A stretch of DNA of 37,977 bases from assembly GCA_046704785.1 (NCBI GenBank), contig JBJKRF010000044.1, positions 1-37,977 of the forward strand, given 5' to 3'. The translations under genes were made by a program, and so were the position numbers. Source of the stretch: JBJKRF01 sp046704785 (GTDB lineage Bacteria > Chloroflexota > Anaerolineae > Anaerolineales > Villigracilaceae). Below are positions 1-5,963 of this stretch, piece after piece; the stretch's first letter is position 1, and every line of letters begins with the position of its first letter. The notes beneath the pieces were generated by a model. The model searched no databases. It was not told where the DNA came from and saw only the letters and a program-made list of their open reading frames with translations.

Positions 1-141
1 GTTTTCATCTCGCAAAGCCTGATTCTCCGCCTGCAAGTCACGCACATCCACCGACAGTTTTTCAATCAGATTCAGCAATCGCCGAATCAGTTGCCGGGCA
101 TTTTCTTCCTGGATGGCGTTTAGATCAATGCTTTCTAACAT
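1..141 (-). CDS. IS66-like transposase, N-terminal part (runs off the window)
   Basis: On the minus strand an ATG at 141 opens a frame that stays open for 47 codons to the window edge. The peptide begins MLESIDLNAIQEENARQL and continues with a leucine/acid-rich helix ending in LQAENQALRDEN. This resembles the N-terminal coiled-coil leader of IS66-type transposases, where an RLLNLIEKLS-like segment precedes the zinc and DDE domains. The catalytic part is outside the window, so the family is inferred from the leader alone. The start lies just inside a putative element end near 154 that reads GTAAAC on the minus strand; IS66 ends typically begin with GTAA. The element interrupts the ATPase gene next to it. 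A different coiled-coil protein cannot be excluded. Confidence 0.55.
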   Translation of the reverse strand, partial: MLESIDLNAIQEENARQLIRRLLNLIEKLSVDVRDLQAENQALRDEN

Positions 142-150
142 GCCGTAAGT

Positions 151-408
151 TTACCCGCTCTTCTCCACTTCCTCTACCCCCAAGTTTTTGAGATGATACT
201 CGGCATTCATTCCATCACCATCATCTTTGATGACGAGAATATTCGCTTTTTTGTCGATATATATCCAGACATTTTCCGCATCTGCATCCCATGAGTTGGA
301 TATTGCCTCACCGAGCACAGTCATGAAGCTTCGGTATAGATTTCTACCCAAATGATCGAGAACGCTCAATGAGATCAAGAATGAAAACTGGTCATCTGGC
401 ATTGCCAT
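151..408 (-). pseudogene. GHKL (MORC/Hsp90-type) ATPase, truncated by an insertion
   Basis: This 85-residue frame is the start of a histidine-kinase-like ATPase. It has the N box E34-AIS-N38 followed by SWDADA, and the second ATP-binding motif DDGDGMN at residues 62-68. It then stops abruptly at a TAA that belongs to the adjacent IS66-like end, so the rest of the GHKL domain and any C-terminal effector domain are missing. The ATG overlaps the end of the methyltransferase gene by 17 nt, which indicates translational coupling. Prokaryotic GHKL ATPases related to MORC and MutL are known to sit beside DNA methylases in restriction-modification-like loci, so a defence role in the intact form is a reasonable inference. 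As it stands the gene is almost certainly dead. Confidence 0.8.
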
Positions 409-1450
409 AATATTCCTCTAGGTGGGACAATATCGATTTTCCAATGACGACGCCTAATTCTACAGGTACGGCGTTTCCGATATGGATACCTGCTCTCTTC
501 AAGTGTATATCCTTTTCACTTTCGTAGAATTTGTAATCGTCGGGAAAAGTTTGAAGAATTGCAGCTTCTCTTATCGTCAACGCCCTGTTTTGAGACGGGT
601 GTCCGAACCTTCCGGTTCCATAATTGTAGAATTGAGTAGTAATCGTCGAGGATGGTTCGTTCCAAGCCATTCGTCCGTAGACCGATTTGTAGGTTCTACC
701 GGTGTTCTTCTTGTGACATGTAAGTTGAAGGTCCTCGTCCCAATCTAGCCAAGTTCCGTTTGGCTTAGACGCCTTGATTCGTCGCAAATTCATGGCAGAG
801 AGTTTTGTGGTCTTGTGTAGCGGATCGCTTTTGCAGATTTCTCCTGCCGTTATTGGCGGAAGACGCCCTATTGCTTGTTCGAGGGTAATGTAATTGTCCT
901 CTGAATGCGTCCTAGAAATCAAAGATATTTTGCCGAGTTTGGATGCAAGTAAAACAAGTCTTCGCCTTTTTTGTGGAATCCCATAATCTGGACAGTAAAC
1001 GTTGGAATAGGAGACAGAATATCCCATTCCTTCGAGTGCAGCGACGAAATCGTGGAATATATCCTGATTTGCCAGATTGGGAACATTTTCCATGGATACG
1101 ATGGTTGGACTCGTCTCGCACACCAATCTCTTGAATTCATCAAGGAGTCTCCACTTACCGTTTTGCTGTCTGTTCTTGATTTTGTTCGAATGGGTAGAAA
1201 ATGGTTGACATGGCGCACACCCGACTAAAATATGTAGTTTTTCGTTACTTGACCAGTATCTAGTTTTTATTTCTTCCCCAGCAATCTCGGTGACATCTTT
1301 AGGAATGAATTTTCCTCCAACATTCGTTTCGAAAGCGTACTTACATGAAACATCTAGATCGATACCTGCGACGACGGGCAAACCGGCCTTCTTTAGTCCA
1401 TACGACAGGCCACCAATACCGCAGAAAAGATCAATAACGGACGTTTCCAC
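392..1450 (-). CDS. dcm: DNA (cytosine-5-)-methyltransferase
   Basis: A complete 352-residue C5 cytosine methylase that transfers a methyl group from S-adenosylmethionine to cytosine in a specific DNA site. The motifs appear in canonical order: motif I DLFCGIGG (7-14), motif IV with catalytic PCQ (80-82, nucleophile C81), motif VI ENV (121-123), motif VIII QKRRR (160-164), motif IX REAAILQTFP (294-303) and motif X GNAVPVELG (325-333). The target-recognition region between about 171 and 290 gives no readable specificity. The start is GTG; a TATATT -10 box ends 6 nt upstream, so the mRNA is probably leaderless. The gene is AT-richer than its plus-strand neighbours, suggesting transfer. It is the first gene of a defence-like operon whose second gene, a GHKL ATPase, is broken, so it may now be a solitary methylase. 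Confidence 0.95.
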   Translation of the reverse strand: METSVIDLFCGIGGLSYGLKKAGLPVVAGIDLDVSCKYAFETNVGGKFIPKDVTEIAGEEIKTRYWSSNEKLHILVGCAPCQPFSTHSNKIKNRQQNGKWRLLDEFKRLVCETSPTIVSMENVPNLANQDIFHDFVAALEGMGYSVSYSNVYCPDYGIPQKRRRLVLLASKLGKISLISRTHSEDNYITLEQAIGRLPPITAGEICKSDPLHKTTKLSAMNLRRIKASKPNGTWLDWDEDLQLTCHKKNTGRTYKSVYGRMAWNEPSSTITTQFYNYGTGRFGHPSQNRALTIREAAILQTFPDDYKFYESEKDIHLKRAGIHIGNAVPVELGVVIGKSILSHLEEYYGNAR

Positions 1451-1456
1451 ATCGAA

Positions 1457-1485
1457 AATATACCATTTTTTGGGATAATTAGGGC
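1457..1485 (-). promoter_or_regulatory. Promoter of the methyltransferase gene, leaderless
   Basis: On the minus strand TATATT (1462-1457) is followed by exactly 6 nt and then the GTG start at 1450. The -35 region 17 bp upstream is poor. Confidence 0.45.
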
Positions 1486-1569
1486 GTCTTTGTGCTCACT
1501 ATTCTAATTTCCCCTGCTGACAACTGTCCCTTGGCATCTCCTCAGCTATGGAATTGGGGACTATCTCTC

Positions 1570-1599
1570 TTGACAAACCCTCACCAGATCGTTTATCCT
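1570..1599 (+). promoter_or_regulatory. Promoter of the AbiE operon
   Basis: TTGACA (1570-1575), an 18-bp spacer and TATCCT (1594-1599). The ATG lies 8 nt after the -10 box and no Shine-Dalgarno sequence is visible, so the transcript is probably leaderless. Confidence 0.6.
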
Positions 1600-1607
1600 A
1601 AACATAT

Positions 1608-2141
1608 ATGTACAGGATAAGCAATCTACTTCAACAAAACCGCCGCCTCTTCCATACCGGCGACCTGGCCGTGCTGTGGGGCATCACCAACCGCAACAGC
1701 CTCTACACCACCATCCAACGCTACTGCCGCCAGGGCATCCTGCACCCCATCTTCAAGGGGCTGTACGCCACCCTGCCCCTCGACCAACTGGACCCGCTCG
1801 AGCTGGGAGCAGCGCTCATCCACGCCTACTGCTACGTCACCACCGAAACCGTCCTGGCTGCCGCCGGGGTCATCTCCCAAGCCACGTACGCCACCACCTT
1901 CGTCGCCCCGATTTCCAAGCAATATACCGTCGGTCCCTACACCTATCGCTGCCGCCGTCTGCAACCCCGGTTCCTCTACAACCCCACCGGGATCGAGACG
2001 CGCCGGGGCCTCGCCAGCGCCTCCACCGAGCGCGCCGTGGCCGACCTCTTATACTTCTCCCCCCACTACCACCTGGACATGACCGGCGGCGTCGATTGGG
2101 AGCGCGTGCAGTCCATCCGGAAGGAGGTGGGCTACTCATGA
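1608..2141 (+). CDS. abiEi: AbiEi-type antitoxin (type IV toxin-antitoxin, transcriptional regulator)
   Basis: A 177-residue protein with the layout of AbiEi antitoxins: an N-terminal winged helix-turn-helix (about residues 10-60, including the helix around LAVLWGITNRNSLYTTI) followed by the AbiEi antitoxin domain with the conserved ETVLAAAGVI stretch. AbiEi represses its own promoter and counters the AbiEii toxin without a stable complex (family knowledge). The gene overlaps the toxin gene by 4 nt (ATGA), the usual arrangement. Expression probably starts from the strong TTGACA/TATCCT promoter just upstream, where autorepression would act. The pair is a common stabilisation and phage-defence module on plasmids and genomic islands, which fits the partition genes downstream. 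Confidence 0.85.
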   Translation: MYRISNLLQQNRRLFHTGDLAVLWGITNRNSLYTTIQRYCRQGILHPIFKGLYATLPLDQLDPLELGAALIHAYCYVTTETVLAAAGVISQATYATTFVAPISKQYTVGPYTYRCRRLQPRFLYNPTGIETRRGLASASTERAVADLLYFSPHYHLDMTGGVDWERVQSIRKEVGYS

Positions 2142-2866
2142 TCCCGCTTCGCAAGGAAGACGTCTTCCACAAGTCCCAACTCAATCGACTGTTGATCGAG
2201 ATCGTCGACACCCCTGCCCTGGCCACTACCCTGGCTTTCAAGGGCGGCACCTGCGCCGCCATGCTGGGCAGGCTCGACCGCTTCTCCGTCGACCTGGACT
2301 TCGACCTCATCATCCCCGTCGACCACGCGCCGCTGCATGACCGGTTGGCCGCCATCTTTTCCCGCCTCGACCTGACCCTGACCAAGACCTTCCGCCAGGC
2401 ACTCTTCTTCGAACTGCGCTACCCCACCCCCGACCCGTCCCAGCGCCATACCCTCAAAGTCAGCTTCAGCGACGACCCGCCGCAAGCCAACGACTACAAG
2501 GTGGAATACCTGTCCGAGATCGACCGCCTGGTGCGCTGCCAGAGCGTCGAAACGATGTTCGCCAACAAGCTCGTGGCCGTCACCGACCGCTTTGCCCGCT
2601 ACCAGACCGTCGCCGGGCGTGACGTCTACGACATCCACCACTTCTTCCTGAAAGGCTACACCTACAAAGCGGAGATCATCATCGAGCGCACCGGTCAGAG
2701 CGCGCCCGACTACCTGCGCTCGCTCAGCGCGCACATCCGCAAGCACGTCACCCAGCGGCTCATCGACGAAGATTTGAACGCGCTCCTGCCCCCGGCGCAG
2801 TTCCGCTCGCTGCGCAAGGTCATCCTGCCCGAGACACTCCATTTCCTGGACTCCCCGCCTGCCTGA
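2138..2866 (+). CDS. abiEii: AbiEii/AbiGii-family toxin, nucleotidyltransferase
   Basis: A 242-residue nucleotidyltransferase-fold toxin. The signature is FKGGT at residues 34-38, followed by RFSVDLDFD at 48-56 with the metal-binding pair D52/D54, matching the GG[ST]...DLD pattern of AbiEii enzymes. Members of the family are thought to inhibit growth by transferring nucleotides to RNA targets such as tRNA (established for relatives, inferred here). The start at 2138 is fixed by the 4-nt ATGA overlap with the antitoxin stop; a longer open frame beginning at 1676 is only the antitoxin region read out of frame. Length and motifs are complete, so the toxin is probably active. Confidence 0.9.
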   Translation: MIPLRKEDVFHKSQLNRLLIEIVDTPALATTLAFKGGTCAAMLGRLDRFSVDLDFDLIIPVDHAPLHDRLAAIFSRLDLTLTKTFRQALFFELRYPTPDPSQRHTLKVSFSDDPPQANDYKVEYLSEIDRLVRCQSVETMFANKLVAVTDRFARYQTVAGRDVYDIHHFFLKGYTYKAEIIIERTGQSAPDYLRSLSAHIRKHVTQRLIDEDLNALLPPAQFRSLRKVILPETLHFLDSPPA

Positions 2867-2894
2867 GCAGGCTAATCCCCATCTAACTCCCCTG

Positions 2895-2923
2895 CTGACA
2901 ATTCGCGCGAGCCTCTCTATACT
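2895..2923 (+). promoter_or_regulatory. Promoter of the replication-relaxation gene, leaderless
   Basis: CTGACA (2895-2900), a 17-bp spacer and TATACT (2918-2923), followed by exactly 6 nt and the ATG at 2930. The box CCCCTGCTGACAA is shared with position 1511 upstream of the AbiE operon. Confidence 0.7.
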
Positions 2924-2929
2924 GCTCGT

Positions 2930-3802
2930 ATGGCAGAAAAGAGAAAAAGGCTACCGCGCTACGCTCGCGCCCCCGAACCGCCCGCTATGCGGCTCACACA
3001 GCGCGACAGACGCATTTTGGAAGCCGTGCACGCCTACGACGGCGTTCTGAGTTTCTCCCAAATCCAGCGACTGTTCTTCACCGGCAAGAGCCAGACCGAG
3101 CAGCGCCTCAAGCTGCTCTACCAACACGGCTACCTGGCCCGCCCGGACAAGGAACAACGCAGGCGGCTGCCGGAGATGGTCTACTGGCTGGACAAGAAAG
3201 GCGCAGACCTGGTCGCCAGCCTGAGCGGCACGCCCCTGCCCGAATTCTCCTGGCGCAGCGAACCGCGCTGGTTCCAGGTGGAACACGACCTGGCCGTCAA
3301 CGACTTCCGGCTCGACCTGGTGCAGGCGTGCAGCCGGGATAAAGTGATCGACCTGGAGACCTGGGTGCCGGAGAGCGAGTTCTGGGCGTACCCCGACAAG
3401 GTCAGCTACACCTACCAGGAAAAGAAGATGGCACGGAATATCCGCCCGGACGGTTTCTTCATGCTCTCCACCCGCGAACATCGCATCCGTTACTTGCTGG
3501 AGATCGACCGCAGCACCGAGGACAATCCGCGCTTCTACCGCGAGAAACTGCTGCCCGGTCTGGCCTACCTGAAGACCGACGCCTACGAAGAGCGCTTCGG
3601 CCACCGCAGCGGGCGCTGGTTGGTGGTCACCACCGGCCAACGACGGCTGACGAATATGCTGCGCCAGGCGCACCAGGCGCACACCAAAGGGCTGTTCTAC
3701 TTTACGACCTTCGAGCAGGTTTCCCCGGAGAGCCTGCTCTCCGCCCCGATCTGGCAGCGGGAAGACCGCCGGGAGCGGGTGCCCCTGCTCTTCCTGGATT
3801 GA
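2930..3802 (+). CDS. Replication-relaxation family protein
   Basis: A 290-residue protein resembling the replication-relaxation family (PF13814-type), plasmid proteins implicated in relaxation during plasmid replication or transfer. Residues about 20-90 form a winged helix: LTQRDRRILEAVHAYDGVLS, then a recognition region with RLKLLYQHGYLAR, then the wing. The rest is the family's mixed core, with WFQVEHDLAVNDFRL and an acidic patch LLEIDRSTE that is typical of these proteins. The mRNA is probably leaderless. A large hairpin terminator follows directly. Position between AbiE and the Par cassette supports a plasmid or ICE origin for this stretch. The molecular role is inferred from family membership only. 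Confidence 0.8.
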   Translation: MAEKRKRLPRYARAPEPPAMRLTQRDRRILEAVHAYDGVLSFSQIQRLFFTGKSQTEQRLKLLYQHGYLARPDKEQRRRLPEMVYWLDKKGADLVASLSGTPLPEFSWRSEPRWFQVEHDLAVNDFRLDLVQACSRDKVIDLETWVPESEFWAYPDKVSYTYQEKKMARNIRPDGFFMLSTREHRIRYLLEIDRSTEDNPRFYREKLLPGLAYLKTDAYEERFGHRSGRWLVVTTGQRRLTNMLRQAHQAHTKGLFYFTTFEQVSPESLLSAPIWQREDRRERVPLLFLD

Positions 3803-3817
3803 TCCGAAAAACGTTTC

Positions 3818-3892
3818 ACACCCGACGCGTCCGATTGCGTCAAGGATTTGCCCGTGCCGGTTCCTCCTTGACGCCCGCGCCGGGTGTTTTTT
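3818..3892 (+). terminator. Large two-tier hairpin terminator
   Basis: An outer stem pairs ACACCCGACGCG (3818-3829) with CGCGCCGGGTGT (3876-3887) with one mismatch. Nested inside is a perfect 10-bp stem, GCGTCAAGGA (3837-3846) with TCCTTGACGC (3865-3874). Six T residues (3887-3892) follow. It lies 15 nt after the replication-relaxation stop codon. Confidence 0.8.
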
Positions 3893-3961
3893 GTGGCTGG
3901 TATGGGGTGCATGTGCACATCCCAAGATACCAACCATGAAATGCGGAAAGGGGGTGAGAAA

Positions 3962-4264
3962 ATGAAATTACTGACCAAAGCACTCGAAAGACGGTTTGCG
4001 GAAGTCGGCTCGCAAGAGATGGCGGCAGATCCGTTGGTGATCGCCAGGTTCTTCGACCCTGTCGGAGCCGGTACCTGGTACGCGACGGAATACGACCCCG
4101 AAAGTCGCGCGTTCTTCGGCTACGTCTCGATCTTCGGCGATTGGAACGACGAATGGGGTTCCTTCTCTCTCGACGAGTTGGAAGCTCTCAAGAGTCCGTT
4201 CGGGCTGGGAATCGAACGCGACCGGTTCTTCGAAGAAAAGCCTTTCAGCCGGATCACGAAATAG
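3962..4264 (+). CDS. DUF2958 domain protein (first copy)
   Basis: A 100-residue protein of the DUF2958 family, small proteins encoded mainly by plasmids and integrative elements; no biochemical function is known. The family pattern is clear: MKLLTKALERRF at the start, a DPLVIARFFDP segment, the aromatic stretch TWYATEYDP, then FFGYVSIFG and SFSLDELEALKSPFGLGIERDRFF. The ATG at 3962 is preferred over an upstream in-frame ATG at 3884 because it has a strong Shine-Dalgarno sequence, GGGGGTGAG, and because family homology begins there. A second copy is at 8280. This copy stands alone, between a terminator and the partition promoter. Confidence 0.85.
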   Translation: MKLLTKALERRFAEVGSQEMAADPLVIARFFDPVGAGTWYATEYDPESRAFFGYVSIFGDWNDEWGSFSLDELEALKSPFGLGIERDRFFEEKPFSRITK

Positions 4265-4279
4265 TGAACCGGTGGCCCG

Positions 4280-4308
4280 CCAGACGCCCCCACTTTTGGG
4301 GGCGCTGG
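4280..4308 (+). terminator. GC-rich hairpin after the first DUF2958 gene
   Basis: CCAG-A-CGCCCCC pairs with GGGGGCG-CTGG around the loop ACTTTT, with one bulged A. No T-run follows, so it may be a weak terminator or a structural element ahead of the partition promoter. Confidence 0.4.
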
Positions 4309-4317
4309 TGGCCCGGC

Positions 4318-4346
4318 TTGACACACCCGTGGGTGTGTGAAATCAT
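4318..4346 (+). promoter_or_regulatory. parA promoter with palindromic operator in its spacer
   Basis: TTGACA (4318-4323), a 17-bp spacer and AATCAT (4341-4346). The perfect inverted repeat ACACACCC-GT-GGGTGTGT (4321-4338) overlaps the -35 box and fills the spacer, an ideal place for a repressor. The -10 box runs into the first unit of the octamer array. Confidence 0.55.
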
Positions 4347-4502
4347 GGATACACAATCGCGCAAATACACAAAGTCATAAAGACACGAATGCATATGGGC
4401 ATAAACGCATCGATACACGGAAGCATAAAGACAGCATTGTGCCAATGCACAATGTCACTGATGCACGAATGCACAAAAGCATAGATGCACAAGCGCACAA
4501 AG
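4343..4502 (+). repeat. Array of about 20 tandem degenerate octamers, candidate centromere (parC/parS)
   Basis: Read in steps of 8 from 4343, almost every unit fits RCAYRAAD: for example ACACAAAG, GCATAAAC, GCACGAAT, GCACAAAA, GCATAGAT, GCACAAGC, GCACAAAG. The CA at unit positions 2-3 is kept in nearly every unit and the phase never slips across 160 bp. The array fills the space between the parA promoter and the parA ribosome-binding site. Type Ib partition systems (ParG, omega) use short tandem repeats upstream of parA as centromere and operator, bound by a ribbon-helix-helix protein. The second gene of this operon encodes such a protein, so the same role is inferred here. Two units around 4431-4446 are the most degenerate. 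Confidence 0.8.
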
Positions 4503-4509
4503 GGGGAAG

Positions 4510-5283
4510 ATGAGAAGGATCGTATTCACGAACGACAAAGGCGGGGTGGGGAAGACCACGACGGTTGCCAACCTGGCGGTCGGGCTGGCCGCCCGGGGCA
4601 GGAAGACCCTGGTGGTGGACATGGACCCCCAGGCCGACGTGACCTTCGCGCTTCTGTCGGAGCGCGCGCCGGAAGCAACCGGGGGATACGTTCCCCCGAC
4701 CACGCACGCGTTGCTGGTGGGGCACTACACCATCGGGCAGGTCACGCTGGCCGTCCCTCGCTACGAGAACCTGTCCATCATCCCGTCCAACGCCGATTTG
4801 GCGGACGCCGCTCTCAAGTTGGGCCAGCGTCCGACCCGTCTGCGCAGCTTGCTGGACGAGTTGCCCCCGGACGCCTTCGACGTGGTCTTGATCGACACCG
4901 GCAAGGGGCTCGACCCCCTGGCGATCAACGCGTTGGCGGCGGCGCAGGACGTGGTCGTGATGGTCGCGCCCGGTCGTCTGGAACTGGACGCCGTGGCCCG
5001 GATGCGGGAGAACGTCGCCCTGGTGCGGGACGAAGTCCTGCTCAAGGCGGGCGAACCCAACATCACAGGCATCCTGCTGACCATGGCCGACCCGTATTCG
5101 ATCACCCACGACACACTTAGACGGATCGACAGGACCTATCCGGGGCTGCTCTTGCGCACGCGCGTCCCCAAGAACAACGATTTGCAGAAAGCCATCGGGC
5201 GGGCGCGCAGCGTCTTCGAAGTGGCTCCGCACAGCAAGGGCGCGCAGGCATACGAGCAACTCATCGGGGAGTTGGGACTATGA
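4510..5283 (+). CDS. parA: ParA-type partition ATPase
   Basis: A 257-residue MinD/ParA P-loop ATPase. It has the deviant Walker A motif KGGVGKTT (10-17) with the signature lysine K10, the Walker A' segment VVDMDPQAD (35-43) and the Walker B region VVLIDTGKG with D129. The usual DTPP after Walker B is DTGKG here, a minor deviation. Lack of an N-terminal helix-turn-helix places it with small type Ib ParA proteins, which segregate plasmids by forming gradients on the nucleoid. The start at 4510 has the ribosome-binding site AGGGGGAAG. The stop overlaps the next ATG by 4 nt. The octamer array upstream and the RHH gene downstream complete a three-part partition locus. Confidence 0.9.
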   Translation: MRRIVFTNDKGGVGKTTTVANLAVGLAARGRKTLVVDMDPQADVTFALLSERAPEATGGYVPPTTHALLVGHYTIGQVTLAVPRYENLSIIPSNADLADAALKLGQRPTRLRSLLDELPPDAFDVVLIDTGKGLDPLAINALAAAQDVVVMVAPGRLELDAVARMRENVALVRDEVLLKAGEPNITGILLTMADPYSITHDTLRRIDRTYPGLLLRTRVPKNNDLQKAIGRARSVFEVAPHSKGAQAYEQLIGELGL

Positions 5284-5603
5284 CCCCCATCCGAGCCACC
5301 GGGTTGGGCGAACCGGAACCCCTGGGAAAGAAGGCTTTGTTCCGCCCGCCGCAGGAAGAGCCTGAAAGGAAACAACCCGAACCCGAAGAGACCCGCATAT
5401 CCGCCGTCCCCAGGAAGAAAGAACCCGCTCCGGAATCCGCAGCGCGGGTGCGTATGACCATGGAGATCACCAAACGTTCCCTCGCCATCCTTCAGGAGCT
5501 ACGCAGCGAATATCGTCTGCGGACGGGGAAGTCGCTGCCCGGTTGGAAGATCGTCAGCGCGGCCATCGAGTGCTACGGACGGAAGGAGCAACGTGCAAAA
5601 TAA
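5280..5603 (+). CDS. Ribbon-helix-helix centromere-binding protein (ParB/ParG-like)
   Basis: A 107-residue protein with a flexible charged Pro/Glu-rich tail (1-55) and a C-terminal ribbon-helix-helix fold. The beta strand is RVRMTMEI (56-63), helix 1 RSLAILQELRSEYRLR (about 66-81) and helix 2 WKIVSAAIECYGR (89-101). This matches ParG-like partition partners, whose tail stimulates ParA and whose RHH dimers bind short tandem repeats. It overlaps parA by 4 nt (ATGA). The octamer array upstream is the obvious candidate target, and binding there would also repress the operon. No sequence identity to a named protein is claimed; assignment rests on fold pattern and context. Confidence 0.75.
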   Translation: MTPIRATGLGEPEPLGKKALFRPPQEEPERKQPEPEETRISAVPRKKEPAPESAARVRMTMEITKRSLAILQELRSEYRLRTGKSLPGWKIVSAAIECYGRKEQRAK

Positions 5604-5847
5604 CCATCCGGTCAACGACATCGGTCAGTGTGTGCGCCAGGCGCATCACCTGGTGCAGCGCATCCAGACCGGCAGCGCGCAGGATCGTTCCCTGTGCCAC
5701 GTCTTCACCAGCCTGGCCGGTGACGCGACCGTCGGTTTTCTGGCGTACGCGATCTGGCGGGTCCGCTCTCCCTTTTTCTCCACCTCCCTTTGCGCCTCGG
5801 ATTATAAGCAATCCGGGGTCAAAGCATCCAGGGTCAGTCGGACGTGA
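5593..5847 (+). CDS. Small hypothetical protein after the partition genes
   Basis: A GTG at 5593 with ribosome-binding site AAGGAG opens an 84-residue frame that overlaps the RHH gene by 11 nt, so it is probably translationally coupled and belongs to the partition operon. The first 57 or so residues (MQNNHPVNDIGQCVRQAHHL onward, including a hydrophobic GDATVGFLAYAIW segment) look like genuine protein. The last part, from FFSTSLCASDYK, looks like non-coding sequence read through, so the gene may be truncated. No family recognised. From its stop to 5963 I see no further gene. Confidence 0.45.
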   Translation: MQNNHPVNDIGQCVRQAHHLVQRIQTGSAQDRSLCHVFTSLAGDATVGFLAYAIWRVRSPFFSTSLCASDYKQSGVKASRVSRT

Positions 5848-5963
5848 TCCTGCTGGCAAGAGGAGAACGTTGCCGTCGGCGACTGCCCCGCCGGAGGCGG
5901 CCAGATGAGGGCAGGGCAGCTCTGTGCTCACTTGGTTGTGGCTGGCTCTGGAACACGATATGG

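Noticed and set aside
1676..2866. A 396-residue frame covering the AbiE region
   Set aside because: Its first 154 codons are the antitoxin gene read out of frame (Pro/His/Arg-rich nonsense). Only the part from 2138 is real toxin.
4343..4502. CRISPR array
   Set aside because: Units are 8 bp with no spacers and no cas genes are nearby.
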